This document shows positions 1 through 13,252 of a DNA stretch of 64,000 nt, one piece after another. Source of the DNA: Siphonodentalium dalli (Eukaryota > Mollusca > Scaphopoda > Gadilida > Siphonodentaliidae); assembly GCA_032622095.1 (NCBI GenBank), contig CP136061.1, positions 7,576,734 to 7,640,733 on the forward strand. Reading direction: 5' to 3'. The position numbers and the translations under genes were made by a program. Positions within the stretch are counted from its first letter, which is position 1, and every line of letters begins with the position of its first letter. A model generated the notes under the pieces. It saw only the letters and a program-made list of their open reading frames with translations, was not told the DNA's origin and did no database searches.

Positions 1-1629
1 TACGACGGGTATGTGTGTACTAAACAGTCCTATTAAGGCTGTGTGTGCTAAACAGTCCTATTAAGGCGGGTGTGTGCTAAACAGTCATATTAAGGCGGAT
101 ATGTGCTAAACAGTCATATTAAGGCGGATATGTGCTAAACAGTCTTATATTTAAGGCGGGTGTGTGCTAAACATTCCTATTAAGGCGGGTGTGTGCTAAA
201 CATTCCTATTAAGGCGATGTGTGCTAAACAGTACTATTAAGGCGGGTGTGTACTAAACAGTCATATTAAGGCTGTGTGTGCTAAACAGTCATATTAAGGC
301 GGGTGTGTGCTAAACAGTAATATTATGACGGATTTGTGTGCTAAACAGTAATATTACGACGATGCACTAAACAGTCATATTAAGGCGGTTGTGTTCTAAA
401 CAGTCCTATTAAGGCGGATATGTGCTAAACAGTCATATTAAGGCGAGTATGTGGTAAACAGTCATATTAAGGCGGGTGTGTTCTAAACAGTCCTATTATG
501 GCGTATATGTGCTAAACAGTCCTATTAAGGCGGATGTGTGTTAAACAGTCTTATTAATGCGGATGTGTGTGCTATACAGTCCTATTAAGGCGGATGTGTG
601 CTAAACAGTCCTATTAAGGCGGATATGTGATAATCCGTCCTATTAAGGCCGGTGTGTGCTAAATAGTCCTATTAGTGCGGGTGTGTGCTAAACAGTCCTA
701 TTAAGGCGGATATGTGCTAAACAGTCCTATTAAGGCGGATGGATATGTGCTAAACAGTCCTATTCAGGCGGATATGTGCTAAACAGTCGTATTAAGGCGG
801 ATGTGTGATAAACCGTCCTATTAAGGCTGGTGTGTGCTAAACAGTCCTATTAAGGCGGGTGTGTGCTAAACAGTCCTATTAAGTCGCATATGTGCTAAAC
901 AGTCCTATTAAGGCGGACATATGCTAAACAGTCCTATTAAGGCGGATATTCGCTAAACATTCCTATTCAGGCGCATATGTGCTAAACTGTCATATTAAGG
1001 CGGATATGTGCTAAACAGTCATATTAAGGCGGGTGTGTGCTAAACAGTCCTATTAAGGCGGGTGTGTACTAAACAGTCATATTAAGGCGGTGTGTGCTAA
1101 ACAGTCATATTAAGGCGGGTGTGCTAAACAGTCATGTTAAGGCGGTGTGCGCTAAACAGTCATATTAAGGCGGGTGTGTGCTAAACAGTCCTATGAAGGT
1201 GAACATGTGCTAAACCGTCCTATTAATGCGGTGTGCCAAACAGTCATATTAAGGCGGGTGTGTGCTAAACAGTCATATTAAGGCGGGTGTGTGCTAAACA
1301 GTCATATTAAGGCAGATATGTGCTAAACAGTCATATTAAGGCGGGTGTGTGCTAAACAGTCATATTACGACGGGTATGTGCCAAACAGTCATATTAAGGC
1401 GGTGTGTGCTAAACAGTCATATTAAGGCGGGTGTGTGCTAAACAGTCATATTAAGGCAGATATGTGCTAAACAGTCATATTAAGGCGGGTGTGTGCTAAA
1501 CAGTCATATTAAGGCGGATATGTGCTAAACAGTCATATTAAGGCTGTGTGTGCTAAACAGTCCTATTAGGGCGGGTGTGTGCTAAACAGTCCTATTAGGG
1601 CGGGTGTGTGCTAAACAGTAATTTTACGA
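1..1629. repeat. 28-29 bp minisatellite, about 56 copies
   Basis: Back-to-back copies of a unit with core CTAAACAGTCMTATTAAGGC and a variable GGGTGTGTG or GGATATGTG joint. There are no unique spacers between units, so this is a plain tandem array. It runs off the left edge of the window, so its true length is unknown. Variant joints (GGGTGTGTG, GGATATGTG, TGTGTGTG) are interspersed, which suggests repeated unequal exchange. Confidence 0.95.
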
Positions 1630-2385
1630 CAATAGTTGGTGATCCTGAAGTTCTAGTTGTGATTCAGTTTGGTCCAGTTGGGAGGTAATGGGCAATTATA
1701 TATCGGGGAGGGGTGTGCAGTTAGAAATGTCAAGGTGGACGCCCCGACATCCCCTTCAGAATCCAAGTCTTCTCCGTATTTATACCCAACAATCAAACAA
1801 CAGATCAGTGATCTGTGTTCCATGTCCCTACATTGCTCGGATAGTCATGATTTAAATTGAGCATATGTTTCGTTTCACTTTTCCACTATAGTATGATAAT
1901 GGTAACGTGGAATTTCATCAGGAACGGCGTATTAAATAGATGGGCATAATATATGCCTATTTTAAATGTGAATGGCCTGATTTGTCGAGGCCAGTAGCAC
2001 CATTTCCATGGCCATGCACGGTATGTGCCAATTGTATATACAGCAGATTACATGCCACTTTAATCATTATTCTGAGCCCGGAAGTTATAGATTCCATCAA
2101 TTTAGATCGGGTGACTTTTGCTGCTAATTTATTAGAGCAATTGTATCAGTCATAGTTTGAACAAACATAGTATATGCCTATTTTGTGCATTTAATATGCA
2201 TAATTATTTTGTATTTGCATATTATATGCAACTTTGAATTGCATGACATGTCTGGGGCAGCGCTTTCAAAGGTAGACACGTTAAGTGTGAAGTCTATAAG
2301 TTTTGTTACAGGCTATATACACTGAGTGCACCCTGTAATCTGAATAGAACTGGTTTAAACTGGTCCAAACTGTTACATGGTAGAT
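1630..2385. other. No gene recognised
   Basis: AT-rich spacer between the minisatellite and the SWIM relic. Short open frames (63 and 71 codons) have no recognisable domain and no signs of coding. No repeat structure was seen. Confidence 0.5.
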
Positions 2386-2389
2386 TCAC

Positions 2390-3215
2390 ACATGTAGGAA
2401 CATAGAACATAGACCACTGTATGGTATGTTGCTAGATTGTTGGGTATACCCCACACCAAAAAATTCAAAATATTTCAGCAAATTCCGATTCTGTCGGTTA
2501 TGAAACTTTTGGCAGTTTAAACCCTTTTGTTTCCCTAAAGTTCGTTGGTTTCGGCGATAGAATCCCATCCATTGTACATTTATGGGTCTTGGCTGACGTG
2601 AAATCGATGTCTTTTATCTTTTTGTATTCTGCTTTTCCCTTTAATCCAGGAGGAAGCCAGTAAGCCTTCTCTTGGGTTACTGTCTTTCTTTCTCGAGATT
2701 TAACTGTTGCCTCGATCGCGAACAAAATTGCTCCAACGTGAGTGCATGCTTCTCCGGCCCTGCCATGCAGTCGCTATGTGCCGCAAGAATCTCGCCGTCT
2801 TTTTCGGAAATAATCCATGGTCGAAGAGCAGTCTTGCTAATACTTTGTGAATGAAGTACCCGACCGGCGACGATCAATCTCTGTCCGACAGTTTTCGAAC
2901 GGATATCGGTTACCCAACCGCAAACGAACTGATTATATACCTCAAGTCCCATGTAACTTTTTAATTCCTTCGATGTGTAGGCACTTTTCGTGTACAACAT
3001 GTAATTGACAATGTCCGGATAGGTAACGTTTGGCAAGAGTTCCGAGTCAACATTCCATTCTGTTTTAGGTAAAACATACGGATCGATGTTGTCAATAAGT
3101 GATATTTTTGATAAATATCGCTCCTATAGTCGGCTTGTCTTATGTTTCGATGTATTTCTTGTTCATGTTTGTTAACTGTGTTGGCAAATATTGCAATTAA
3201 ACCCCGTGCAGCCAT
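2390..3215 (-). pseudogene. SWIM zinc-finger protein relic
   Basis: Reading the minus strand, three frames give consecutive pieces of one protein. An N-terminal part (about 3120 down to 2760) contains DPYVLPKTEWNVDSELLP, then NVTYPDIVNYMLYTKSAYT, a QFVCGWV strand and LRPWIISEKDGEILAAHSDC. After a frameshift near 2750 comes CTHVGAILFAIEATVK followed by TVTQEKAYWLPPG, and then FTSAKTHK. This is the layout of SWIM-finger proteins (C-x-C, later C-x-H) that are numerous in molluscs, some fused to a YqaJ-like nuclease; the family assignment is from memory. The first expected cysteine of the CxC pair is Ser here (HSDC), and the frame is broken at least once in the finger and again toward the C-terminus. 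An in-frame stop lies just upstream of about 3120. I read it as a decayed, single-exon gene copy. Confidence 0.7.
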
Positions 3216-3339
3216 AGCCAGAGGTTAAATAGGTTTCTTAATTACTGGTAATCCTATTAACTCAGCGCTTGTTTATAGCTGCCATACCTCCAACATGGCG
3301 GCGCGTCCCGTATCCAATCACGTAATTGCAAACGCTCTA

Positions 3340-5250
3340 TATGGGTAACTTTTTACGAGAAAGATAATGGTTCGGGTTATAATTATAAAGTGACGCCATT
3401 TTTGTCAGGGGTAGAAAGGGGGATGGGTAGAATTATTTGTTTTCGCCGATTGCCACGAAACTTACATATAATCATCCCCATGATATGAAGAATCTAATGG
3501 TGTGGTTTAAATATGTCAAAACTGGCGTCGTTTGAGTCAGGGATGCACGGAAGGAGAGAGGGGCACCAAAATTGATAAAACTCATTTTAGCGCCGATTTC
3601 CACCAACTTGATATATATTATTCTTCATGATACAAGGAATCTAATTGTGCTATTAAAAGGTGCCAAATTGGTGTCATTTGGATGAGAGATTGGGGGGGGG
3701 GGCGCACTAAATTTGATAAGAATGGGTTTAGTCGCCGATTGCCACACACTTATACAAAATCATCCCCATGGCGTGAGGAGTCTAATAGTGTGGCTTAAAT
3801 CTAGTAAAAGTGGCTTCATTCAAGTCAGGGGTGCACTGAAGGGGAGAGGGGCGCTAAAATTGATACACAATATTTTTAGCGCCAATTTCCACCAAATTGA
3901 TACACGTTCTTACTCATGATACGAGGAAGCGAATCATATGATTTAAAGACGCCATATTGGTGCTGTCTGTGCGACAGATGGGGAGGGGAAGGGTGGGCAC
4001 CAAATTCGATACAAAATTGTTTAGTCGCCAATTAGCACCAAACTTATAAATAATCACCTCCATGATATCAGGAGTGTAATTGTGTGGTCTAAGGATGTCA
4101 CAAGTGGAGCCATTCGAGTCAGTGGTGCAAAAAGGTGAGAGGGACACGAGAAATTATAACAATATGTGTAGCGCCGATTTCCACCAGACTGATACAATGT
4201 CATATTCTTCTCCGTTATACGAGGAATCTAATCGTGTGGTTTAGATACACCAAATTTGTGCCTTTTGGGTGAGAGATATGGGGACCTTAAATTTGATACG
4301 AATTTGTATACTCGCCAATTTTCACCAAATGTATAGATATGCATCTCCACAATGAGTCTAATGAGTTTAATGGTGACAAAAGTGCCGCCGCTTGAGTCCG
4401 AAATACAGATGGGAGGGTCACCATCAAATTCATACACGTTCTTCTCAAATGGTATGAGAATCAAATCGTACTGTCTGTCTTTCTGTCTGTCTGTATGTGT
4501 TCCATTTATAACTTCACGGGGTAAAATCGAGATGGCACCAAGGCAGTCTAAGAGGGGTAACTTTTTACGAGGAAGATCATGGTGTGGGTTAAATTTTTCA
4601 AAAGCTGTTGGTGGCAGGGGAAGAAAAGGGGGAAGGACGGAAAAATATGGTGAAATAGTTTGTCGCCTATCTCCACCAATCACATACATAATCACCTCCG
4701 CGATATGGCGCTGTTCGAGTCAGCGTTGCAGGGGGCATCAACAATTGATTTAATAAACTATTTGTATCGCAGATTTCGACCAAATTGATATATATTTCTT
4801 CTCCATGATACGAGGACTATAATCGTGTGATTTAAAGACACCAAATTGCTGCCGTTTGGGTGAGAGATGGGGTCATAACTATGATAAGCATGTGTTTGGT
4901 TGCTGATTACCACCAAACCTATAATCTCCAGTGTATCATGCATCCATGAGTCTAATGGGTGTGATATAAATATGTCAAAAGTGGCGCCGTTAATTTCATG
5001 TATGACGGCAGTTGCAACAAAGCTGATGCAAATATATTTAGCACTAATTTTCACCAAAATCATACACGTTCTTCTCTAATGATACGATGCATTAAATCAC
5101 ATTTGGTGTCGTTTGGGTCACGGATGGCGAGAGGATATGCACTATCATTGATAAGATTGATATTCGCCGATATCCACCTATACGTTATATATAGTCAGCC
5201 AGGCCATCTCCATATCGTTTTAAGGAGTTTTTGGCGTTCAAATTTCACCA
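3340..5250. repeat. Degenerate satellite, ~290 bp period
   Basis: A recurring phrase (ttccaccaaattgatacac and variants) appears near 3597, 3887, 4178, 4774 and 5055, so spacing is about 290 bp or twice that. Each period has two related halves, one with 'gatacgaggaatctaatcgtgtg' type text and one with 'caccaaacttatanataatcacctcc' type text, suggesting a dimeric unit. Copies have diverged by point changes and indels. Open frames inside it are not coding. Confidence 0.75.
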
Positions 5251-6248
5251 TCTAGATAAATGGTGACCCAATTAAGTCACTTGAACAATTATATCTTGTC
5301 AACTGTCATATTTATATGTGGTTGGGAATCAGGCATTCACATAATGAGCTAGCAAAACAGATACATAGAAGAAGCATTAAAAGTATATTTATCATTCTAT
5401 TTAAGAGATACATATATTCTTGAGAGAGTCAGAGGAATGTATATAATATAGTTTCCACAAACAAGTTACAATTTGTCAAGACATATGGAAATGGATCGAA
5501 GGCCTGTTCCAAAATAGTGGTCACAGTGTGCAGTCAAATATATTTTCTTCTGATATAAAAAAACGCAGTCAGTAGCACATAACTTTTCAGGATCCTCCAA
5601 TACTGACATATGAAAAGGGTATATCTGCCCGATACAGCAGAATATTTAGAACAAACTCATCGACTAACATTTCTTATAAACTGAGAATATTTAGCCAATA
5701 TATAGCACCATGAACAGATGAGCACCTGGAAATTTCTTTAAAACATCTATCTTCATGGAGATATGATAGCCAGGTGTCATGAAGATCTTTGTCCAACCCA
5801 CTAGATTGATTGATACATCTCTATATGTAAAACCCAATTGTCGTCTTTTATTTTTGCAAACTAATGTGTCGATGATGTTCATGTATCATTATAACGTCTA
5901 AAGTATACGCAGTTGTAAATAAATATTATAATGGCTCATGTATATCATATAACACAAATGAGTCTGTTCCATTCAATAAAGTTTCCACAAAAAAGATACA
6001 ATTTTTCAAGAGATATGGAAATGTATCGAATGCCTGTCGAAGTCGCAGCATGGAACTTGACCGCTCGCTGAGGAGAACATTGTTCTTCGGCTGCTAATCC
6101 TCCAATGGAGAGACAAGTTAGCACTTTGGAGAGTTGTTAAAGAATGTACCTCAAGCGATGCAAATATTTTCTCTCCGGGGAGTAATATTGCACCCCGTCT
6201 TTTAAGAGTGATATAACACCATATTTATATGATGGCATTTTGTTCTAG
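5251..6248. other. No gene; one diverged direct repeat
   Basis: AT-rich DNA upstream of the FTP exon. A roughly 60 bp segment at 5448-5510 recurs, diverged, at 5981-6042 (both begin gtttccacaaa and contain atatggaaatg). The last part is probably intron of the lectin-type gene. Confidence 0.5.
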
Positions 6249-6485
6249 GCCGTCGCCTCAACAATTTCACAATAGACATGAATGTCACGTATACAACTGG
6301 AGAGGGTTTATTCAATGAGCGGTGTTACCACTATCCAGGGATTGCTCCTGATGGAGCCACGCTAAATCTGACTTGCAGCGGAGACGTCATCGGCCGATAT
6401 GTGAGAGTGCAAATTATTGGAACAGAATATCTCACATTGTGTGAAGTGGAAGTTTACGGCGAGCCATGTCCCGATTACATTCCAG
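6249..6485 (+). CDS. Exon of fucolectin (FTP)-type lectin domain protein
   Basis: An internal exon bounded by tgttctag (acceptor, AG at 6247-6248) and by attccag followed by gtgagt (donor, GT at 6486-6487). It encodes 78 full codons plus split ends, including RRLNNFTIDMNVTYTTG, CYHYPG, and ending RYVRVQIIG then LTLCEVEVYG. That final strand is the hallmark C-terminal end of the FTP (eel-fucolectin/tachylectin-4/pentraxin-1) domain, a galactose-binding-like beta sandwich found in secreted or cell-surface proteins that usually bind fucose with calcium. Both flanking introns are phase 1, so the exon is symmetric, as is usual for shuffled extracellular modules. The N-terminal half of the domain must lie in an upstream exon that I did not find. 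NLTC and NVTY are possible N-glycosylation sites. Downstream CPDYIPG is linker. Confidence 0.7.
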
Positions 6486-6770
6486 GTGAGTTTATACATT
6501 CATTAATCACGATGTATCATACATGACGTGACGACTCGGGGTGTACCCCGATTATACGTCATATGAGTCTATATAGAGTCAGGTGGCATCATACATGACG
6601 TGGCGATAAGGAATGTATTACACAACCGGGTGAGTTTATGTACAGCCAGGAACACGTGTTATCACACAGGACGTGGCGACACGAGGTGTATTGCGCTCCG
6701 GGTAATTTATGCAGTCAATAGTTACCTGGTACCATACAGGGGCGTGGCTACATGTGGTGTTTCCGCATTT
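6483..6770. repeat. Tandem repeat that includes the splice donor
   Basis: The exon end and donor (ccaggtgagtttata, 6483) recur as ccgggtgagttta near 6627 and ccgggtaattta near 6699, each followed by related text (catacatgacgtgg, cacaggacgtggcg, catacaggggcgtgg). The exon/intron border has been tandemly copied two or three times. Confidence 0.6.
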
Positions 6771-7785
6771 TGAAAACAATATTAGTTACATGAAATTAAA
6801 TTCCGTATTTATGTGATACGTATATGACGTAAATCTAGACATTAAATAGACAATACATGGCGTTTACATGAAATAAATTCCGATTTTATGTGATCTGTAT
6901 ATGACGTAAATCTAGACATGAAATGGACAATACATGGCATTTACATAAAATTAAGTTCCAAATTTATGTTATCCGTATATGCTGTAAATCTAGACATTAA
7001 ATGGACAATACATGGCGTTTGCATGAAAATAAATTCCGTATTTATGTGATACGTATATGACGTAAATCTAGACATTAAATGGACAATACATGGCGTTTAC
7101 AGGAAATAAATTCCGTATTTATGTGATACGTATATGACGTAAATCTAGACATTAAATAGACAATACATGGCGTTTACATGAAATAAATTCCGTATTTATG
7201 TGATACGTATATGCCGTAAATCTAGACATTAAATAGACAATACATGGCGTTTACATGAAATAAATTCCGTATTTATGTGATACGTATATGACGTAAATCT
7301 AGACATTAAATAGACAATACATGGCGTTTACATGAAAGAAATTCCGATTTTATGTGATCTGTATATGACGTAAATCTAGACATGAATGGACAATACATGG
7401 CGTTTACATAAAATTAAGTTCCAAATTTATGTTATCCGTATATGCTGTAAATCTAGACATTAAATGGACAATACATGGCGTTTGCATGAAATTAAATTCC
7501 GTATTTATGTGATACGTATATGACGTAAATCTAGACATTAAATGGACAATACATGGCGTTTACATGAAATTAAATTCCGAATTTATGTGATCCGTATATG
7601 ACGTAAATCTAGACATTAATAGACAATACATGGCGTTTACATGAAATTAAATTCCAAATTTATGTGATACGTATATGACGTATATACATCTGGACATTAA
7701 ATGGACAATACATGGCGTTTACATGAAATTAAATTCCAGATTTATATGATCCATATATGACGTAAATCTAGACATTAAAGGGGTA
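6770..7785. repeat. ~76 bp minisatellite, about 13 copies
   Basis: Units read GACGTAAATCTAGACATTAA, then a rACAATACATGGCGTTTACATG core and a CCGTATTTATGTGATacgta end. Copies differ by a few substitutions and 1-2 bp indels. It lies in the presumed intron after the lectin-type exon. Confidence 0.9.
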
Positions 7786-8476
7786 CTGTACGCCATTTTC
7801 AACAAATTCCCAATGATACCAACGATCTAATATCGATAATACATAGAAAAATTAAGAAATTTCAGTAAGCGTTCAGGTTAATAGGTTATCTTAAAATCAA
7901 AGTTAATAATTTGATATAAATTTCATTTATGGCTTGAGCCATAAATTAAATTACGAATGTCCTTGTACAAGACGTAATCAAAATAATTCACGGATAGTGG
8001 ATTTCGAAATGCGTGGGCACACATGATCGTGTAAAAAAATATGTTGATACGGCCGTAAGCTCAAGCCACTCACTGACTAGTGACTATACAATGACTTAAA
8101 TGAGTATATGGAACCAGTGTGTATATAGTATAACATTTATTTGATACATTTGCTTGAAAACTGTCAAACAATTACTCGATAACGACAATTGGTAATTTCA
8201 CATTCCAGCTAATCTGCCATCCATAACATTACTTCGTACTCAATAGACTTTCAAATAATGGAAATTTGGTTACCTTATTCTACGACTCAGAGACTATAGA
8301 AATTTGGTGCAGTTTCAGCGAGATCTATGATTCCTCGACGTCCAAATCGGCCAAAATGTCCTCCCTGTTTGTCTATGAATCCAGAAGTTTTATGCACGTG
8401 GGGGGTGTTGTCAGAAAAATAAACGGACAACCTATGTCTTTTACAATGGTTGGAGCTTCCTGAAATTTTGCGAAAA
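7786..8476. other. No gene recognised
   Basis: Starts with ttaaaggggtactgtacgcc, a sequence that looks like one end of a TTAA-type element, but I found no partner end. The rest holds only short unsupported open frames. Confidence 0.4.
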
Positions 8477-8801
8477 CCCTGTGCCAATACGTTCTCTTAT
8501 ATATGCGAGTCGACCATAGGTCGCCTCGCATATATAAGAGAATGCATTGGCCTATACATTTTTCATAATTTTTTATCAATTTTCTTATATTCTTCAACAA
8601 ATTTATCATTTTTATCATTTTGTCTTACATTCTTTATCAAATTTTATCATTTTTTCTTACATTCTTTAACAATGTTTTATTAATTTTTTCATTATCAATT
8701 ATAAAAAATAGTATAAATTTTTTTAGGCCAATGCATTCTCTTATATATGCGAGGCGACCTATGGTCGAATCGCATATCTAAGAGAATACATTGGCATAGG
8801 G
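8477..8801. mobile_element. Palindrome-ended cassette, copy 1
   Basis: Starts CCCTGTGCC and ends GGCATAGGG. Each end carries a 67 bp near-perfect palindrome (8484-8550 and 8728-8794), and the two palindromes are reverse complements of one another, told apart by the centre (TCGACCATAGGTCGC versus GCGACCTATGGTCGA). The spacer is AT-rich with no ORF. Flanks are themselves inverted: TTGCGAAAAC on the left and GTTTCGTGAA on the right. It is non-autonomous; the transposase source is unknown. Confidence 0.85.
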
Positions 8802-9113
8802 GTTTCGTGAACCAATTTACCCTTATTTTCGCAATGTCTTCCGTGTTACTTCTTTCCATGAATATCTGGTGAAATACATGAACCTGTATTTTACAATCGG
8901 GGATCAATGGTCCTAATTTGACAAAAGTCTGCTAAAATAAGGTTGAAAACAAGTTTTGTTTTCTAAATCGCCGTCATGTGACATATTTTCTGGTTGCCAC
9001 CTGTTGTTATTGCTGCAACAACACAAACCAATATTGATTGTTATGGAATAAAACGATCACAAATAAATGTGAAATAGGCATAATGTTCACAATGTAGACC
9101 TGATGTTTTACTA

Positions 9114-9213
9114 NNNNNNNNNNNNNNNNNNNNNNNNNNNNNNNNNNNNNNNNNNNNNNNNNNNNNNNNNNNNNNNNNNNNNNNNNNNNNNNNNNNNNNN
9201 NNNNNNNNNNNNN
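9114..9213. other. Assembly gap (100 N)
   Basis: Exactly 100 N, a placeholder length, immediately before the TCA microsatellite. True size unknown. Confidence 0.99.
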
Positions 9214-9967
<754 letters not shown>

Positions 9968-10002
9968 TTACCGTAACAAAATGAAAGTCCGACCGAATAT
10001 AA

Positions 10003-10104
10003 GGTAACAATCCGCATATAAGGTAACAATCCGCATATAAGGTAACAATCCGCATATAAGGTAACAATCCGCATATAAGGTAACAATCCGCATATAAGGT
10101 AATC
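10003..10104. repeat. ~20 bp minisatellite, 5-6 copies
   Basis: Near-identical copies of GTAACAATCCGCATATAAG in tandem directly after the microsatellite. Confidence 0.9.
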
Positions 10105-10439
10105 CCCTGTGATCAAATATATAGGAATTACCAATTTTATCACGTATTCCTCGAATCGGTAATTAGATATCCGAGATATAGTATAACAACCATTGTCCCC
10201 CACATCTGGTTTGCTGTATGGACGCCGGTGTGGATCCAAAGGTATTGCTGTGGACGTACAGGTATATATGACCCCATTGCATCATCCTGCAGTACAGTCT
10301 TATGTCCACACACGCTATGACCAGGGATGTGGCTAGAGGGGGGGGTGTGGGGGGAGGGTGTCTCACCCCCCAGCAGAGAGCTATATTTTCAATAGTTGGA
10401 AATTTCATACCTGCCACAACGAAATTTCACACCAACAAT

Positions 10440-11130
10440 AGGTTGAAAATGTTCTTGTAGTTTGATTATAAAACAATTTATTGGGGGGAAGTTATTGTTT
10501 TTCGACCAATATTTGCATATGTTCCTATTTTTGGTCAAAATGTTTTGACAGAAATGGACATCAGTTGGAAATTTTTCAACCTTAGGGGGGTGAGAGGTTG
10601 GAAATTTCCAACACTTGGAAAGCTTGTGTCCTGGTCCCTCCCCCGTGGCCAGTCAAAAACTTCTAGTTAATTTAAGAAAACAATATTGTCAAACAATTGG
10701 TCAACATTGTCATTGGAATTGTCATCAGTTTGAAATTTCCAACAGTAGGAAGGCTTGAGGCTAGTCTAGATGTTAGGATTTTGCGATTTTCTTGTTCAGA
10801 TTTCAAAATTTTCGCACACCGGGCCGAACCATGGTCGGCCCGGTGTGTCATTACCCCATCCACATGGCCAATACAAAACTGCTAATTAGTTTAGCAAAAC
10901 AATATTTTACTACATTTGGTCAAACTTGTAGACATAAATGGTCATCAGTTGAAGAATTTTCCAACCTGAGGGGGAGCATGAGGTTTGAAATTTCCAACAC
11001 TAGGAAAGCTTCAGTTGAGGCCAGTCTAGATGCTAGGATTTGCGATTTTCTTGTATATAGTTTTCAAAATTTTCTCACACCGGGCCAAACAACCATGGTC
11101 GGCCCAGTGTTTCCTGGTCTGTTGTCGGTA
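10440..11130. repeat. ~215 bp tandem repeat, three units
   Basis: Units begin near 10465, 10675 and 10890 with aaaacaatattttnnnaca type text, then gtcatcagttggaaatttcc, aggaaagcttgaggc and tctagatgttagg. Two units contain a hairpin with CACCGGGCCGAACCATGG / CCATGGTCGGCCCGGTG arms (10816-10846, and a diverged copy near 11080). No coding evidence. Confidence 0.75.
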
Positions 11131-11284
11131 GCTGCGTGCATTTGTCTGGAATTAGATCACTAGTTGTTTTTTTTGGGGGCAATTTTCAGGTTAAAATATC
11201 TTAATGTTCTTATACTGGGAAAATAGAAGCATGGCTTATGAATATACATGTATAGGAAATTAGGCCTGAGCATGAGGTACCGTA

Positions 11285-11440
11285 CAAGGGGGGGGGGTGC
11301 AAATGGAATTATGCAAAAAGTTGTGTTGGTGCGATTCCGACTCAAGGGGGGGGGGGGTGCAAATGGAATTATGTAAAAAGTTGTGTTGGTGTGATTCCGA
11401 CTCAAGGGGGGGGGGGGTGCAGTTGGAAATTCCCAAGGTG
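11285..11440. repeat. ~60 bp G-tract repeat, three units
   Basis: Each unit has a run of 8-11 G, then tgcaaatggaattatg, caaaaagttgtgttgg and cgattccgactcaa. A related single unit occurs near 40780-40880. Confidence 0.85.
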
Positions 11441-11474
11441 GAAACCCCACCCCAGCGGAGACCCTCTAGCCCTG

Positions 11475-12050
11475 GCTATGACATCATCCTACTGGACATA
11501 ACCTCATTATATTATTAGCAGTACAGGCTTATCCACGCTAGGGTACCATGGTGTATAACTGGATATGACATCATTGCATCATCCTGCAGTACAGTCTTAT
11601 GTCCACACACGCTATGACATCATCACACTGGACATAACCTCATTATATTATTAGCAGTACAGGCGTATATCCGCTAGGGTACCATGGTGTATAACTGGAT
11701 ATGACATCATTGCATCAGTATGCAGTACAGTCTGACATCCACCCACGCTAGGGTACCATGGTGTATAACTGGATATGACATCATTGCATCATTATGCAGT
11801 ACAGTCTGATAACCACCCACAATATGACATCATCCTTCTGGACATGACCTCATTGTATTACTTATATCCTCCCACACGATGGTACCATGGTGTATAACTG
11901 GATATGCATCATTCTGCAGTACAGTCTGACATCATGGTGTATTGCATCATCATACTGGGCCAATGGAGTACACGGCCATAACGATGTACGTACGGTCTTC
12001 ATACAATATTGTTATTTGAGGTATCATGTCTGAAAGATGTGAATGTGTAC
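11475..12050 (+). repeat. Left arm of foldback-like inverted repeat
   Basis: Tandem subunits carrying ggtaccatggtgtataactg, tatgacatcattgcatca and gcagtacagtctgacatcc, spaced about 62-136 bp. The inner end (gtacgtacggtcttc, caatattg, gtctgaaagatgtgaatgtg) is the reverse complement of the sequence at 13850-13920. The other arm is at 13850-14258 and 14590-14731. Long arms built of tandem subrepeats are typical of Foldback-type elements. Confidence 0.75.
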
Positions 12051-12545
12051 TACACTTAATTATACCCCCGCAACGAAGTTAGGGGGGGGGGGGTATACGC
12101 TCTTTAAAAAATCGTCAGTTGTGGGTTGCACCCCACAATTTACTCAAACAAAAGATCGCACCCCACAAGTATTCATGGGTATGTGCAGTCACCCCACAAG
12201 TATAATTTGGCCAGTACGTCGTCCGTCCGTGGACACAAATTTGTCCGGAGTTTTTCTCAGTCGTTTTTTGATCAATTTCCGTGAAACTTGGCACAGGCAT
12301 CAACCACCATGGGAACCTGTGCACCTGCGATTATGACATCTGTCAGACTTGTTTTGGTGGAGTTATTCCTCCTTTTTCGACATAGAAGTTTTTTGCAACA
12401 TGTATAATTTTTGTCCGAGCTTTTATTCCTACATTTTTAGGTCAATTTGTTTTAACTTGGCACAGACATTTAGTACCATGGGAACCTGTGCACCTGTGAT
12501 TATGACGTCTGTCCGGCATTTTTTGGTGGAGTTATCCGATAGGTA
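12050..12545. repeat. Dispersed repeat (TATACCCCCGCAACGAAGTT type)
   Basis: Starts ttatacccccgcaacgaagtt followed by a G run and has two related halves, each with gaaacttggcacagrca, accatgggaacctgtgcac and tggtggagttat (12270-12365 and 12450-12540). I recall such text as common in bivalve genomes; class unknown. No ORF. Confidence 0.6.
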
Positions 12546-12930
12546 AACAAATGAGCGATAGAGGAGAGGTACTGTGAACAAACGAACTATGGAGGATATG
12601 AGGAAAGAGCAACTGAGCCATAGAGGAGAGGGGAGAGCAAATACGTAATATAGGAGAGAGTATATGAGCAATATAGGAAATAGGGAGAACAAATGAGAGG
12701 AATATGATGGGTAGATGAACAAAAGAGAAATGAGCGACAGAGGTGGGGGTCTATGAGCGAAAGAACGATGGAGGATAAGGGAAAAGAGAAAATTAGCGAT
12801 ATAGGAGAGGTGATATGAGGAATACAGGATATGGGGGAACAAATGAGAGGTATATGAGCAGGTAGATGAACAGAATAGAAATGAGCGACGGATGAGAGGA
12901 GAGCGAATGAGCATCGGAGGACAACAAACT
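12545..12930. repeat. Purine-rich minisatellite
   Basis: Irregular tandem units such as gagcratagaggagag and acaaatgaga on the plus strand. The minus-strand Ser/Leu/Tyr-rich frames here are the shadow of this composition. Confidence 0.7.
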
Positions 12931-13252
12931 TAGGACAAAATAATTACTGGGGCAAAACAAAACCCCAAACCAAAAAAGGGGAGGGGGCCGCTTGGCGCAT
13001 TTTTTTACCAACGCGTTTTCGATCACCAACTAATGGTTCTCGTACTAAGAACAATAACTCTAAAAGAAAAATAACTGTACGAACTCTTAATGCTGCGAGT
13101 GTATACCACACCATATTCTCCCTTCTTTTTGCTGATATAAGGGCGATCGTTGTTTCCTATAATTCGCTATGATGCACGTGTGCCATTTATGCATAAAGAT
13201 CTTATTGATGAACTACAATCTACAAAGACATAAGAACAGTAGACACTGAGTT

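Noticed and set aside
1-1629. CRISPR-like array of 28-29 bp repeats
   Set aside because: Units are contiguous with no unique spacers, and the surrounding DNA is animal.
8484-8550. Cassette-end palindromes as members of the CGAG class
   Set aside because: Their CGAG and CTCG are ordinary complements across the arms, so they lack the same-orientation property.
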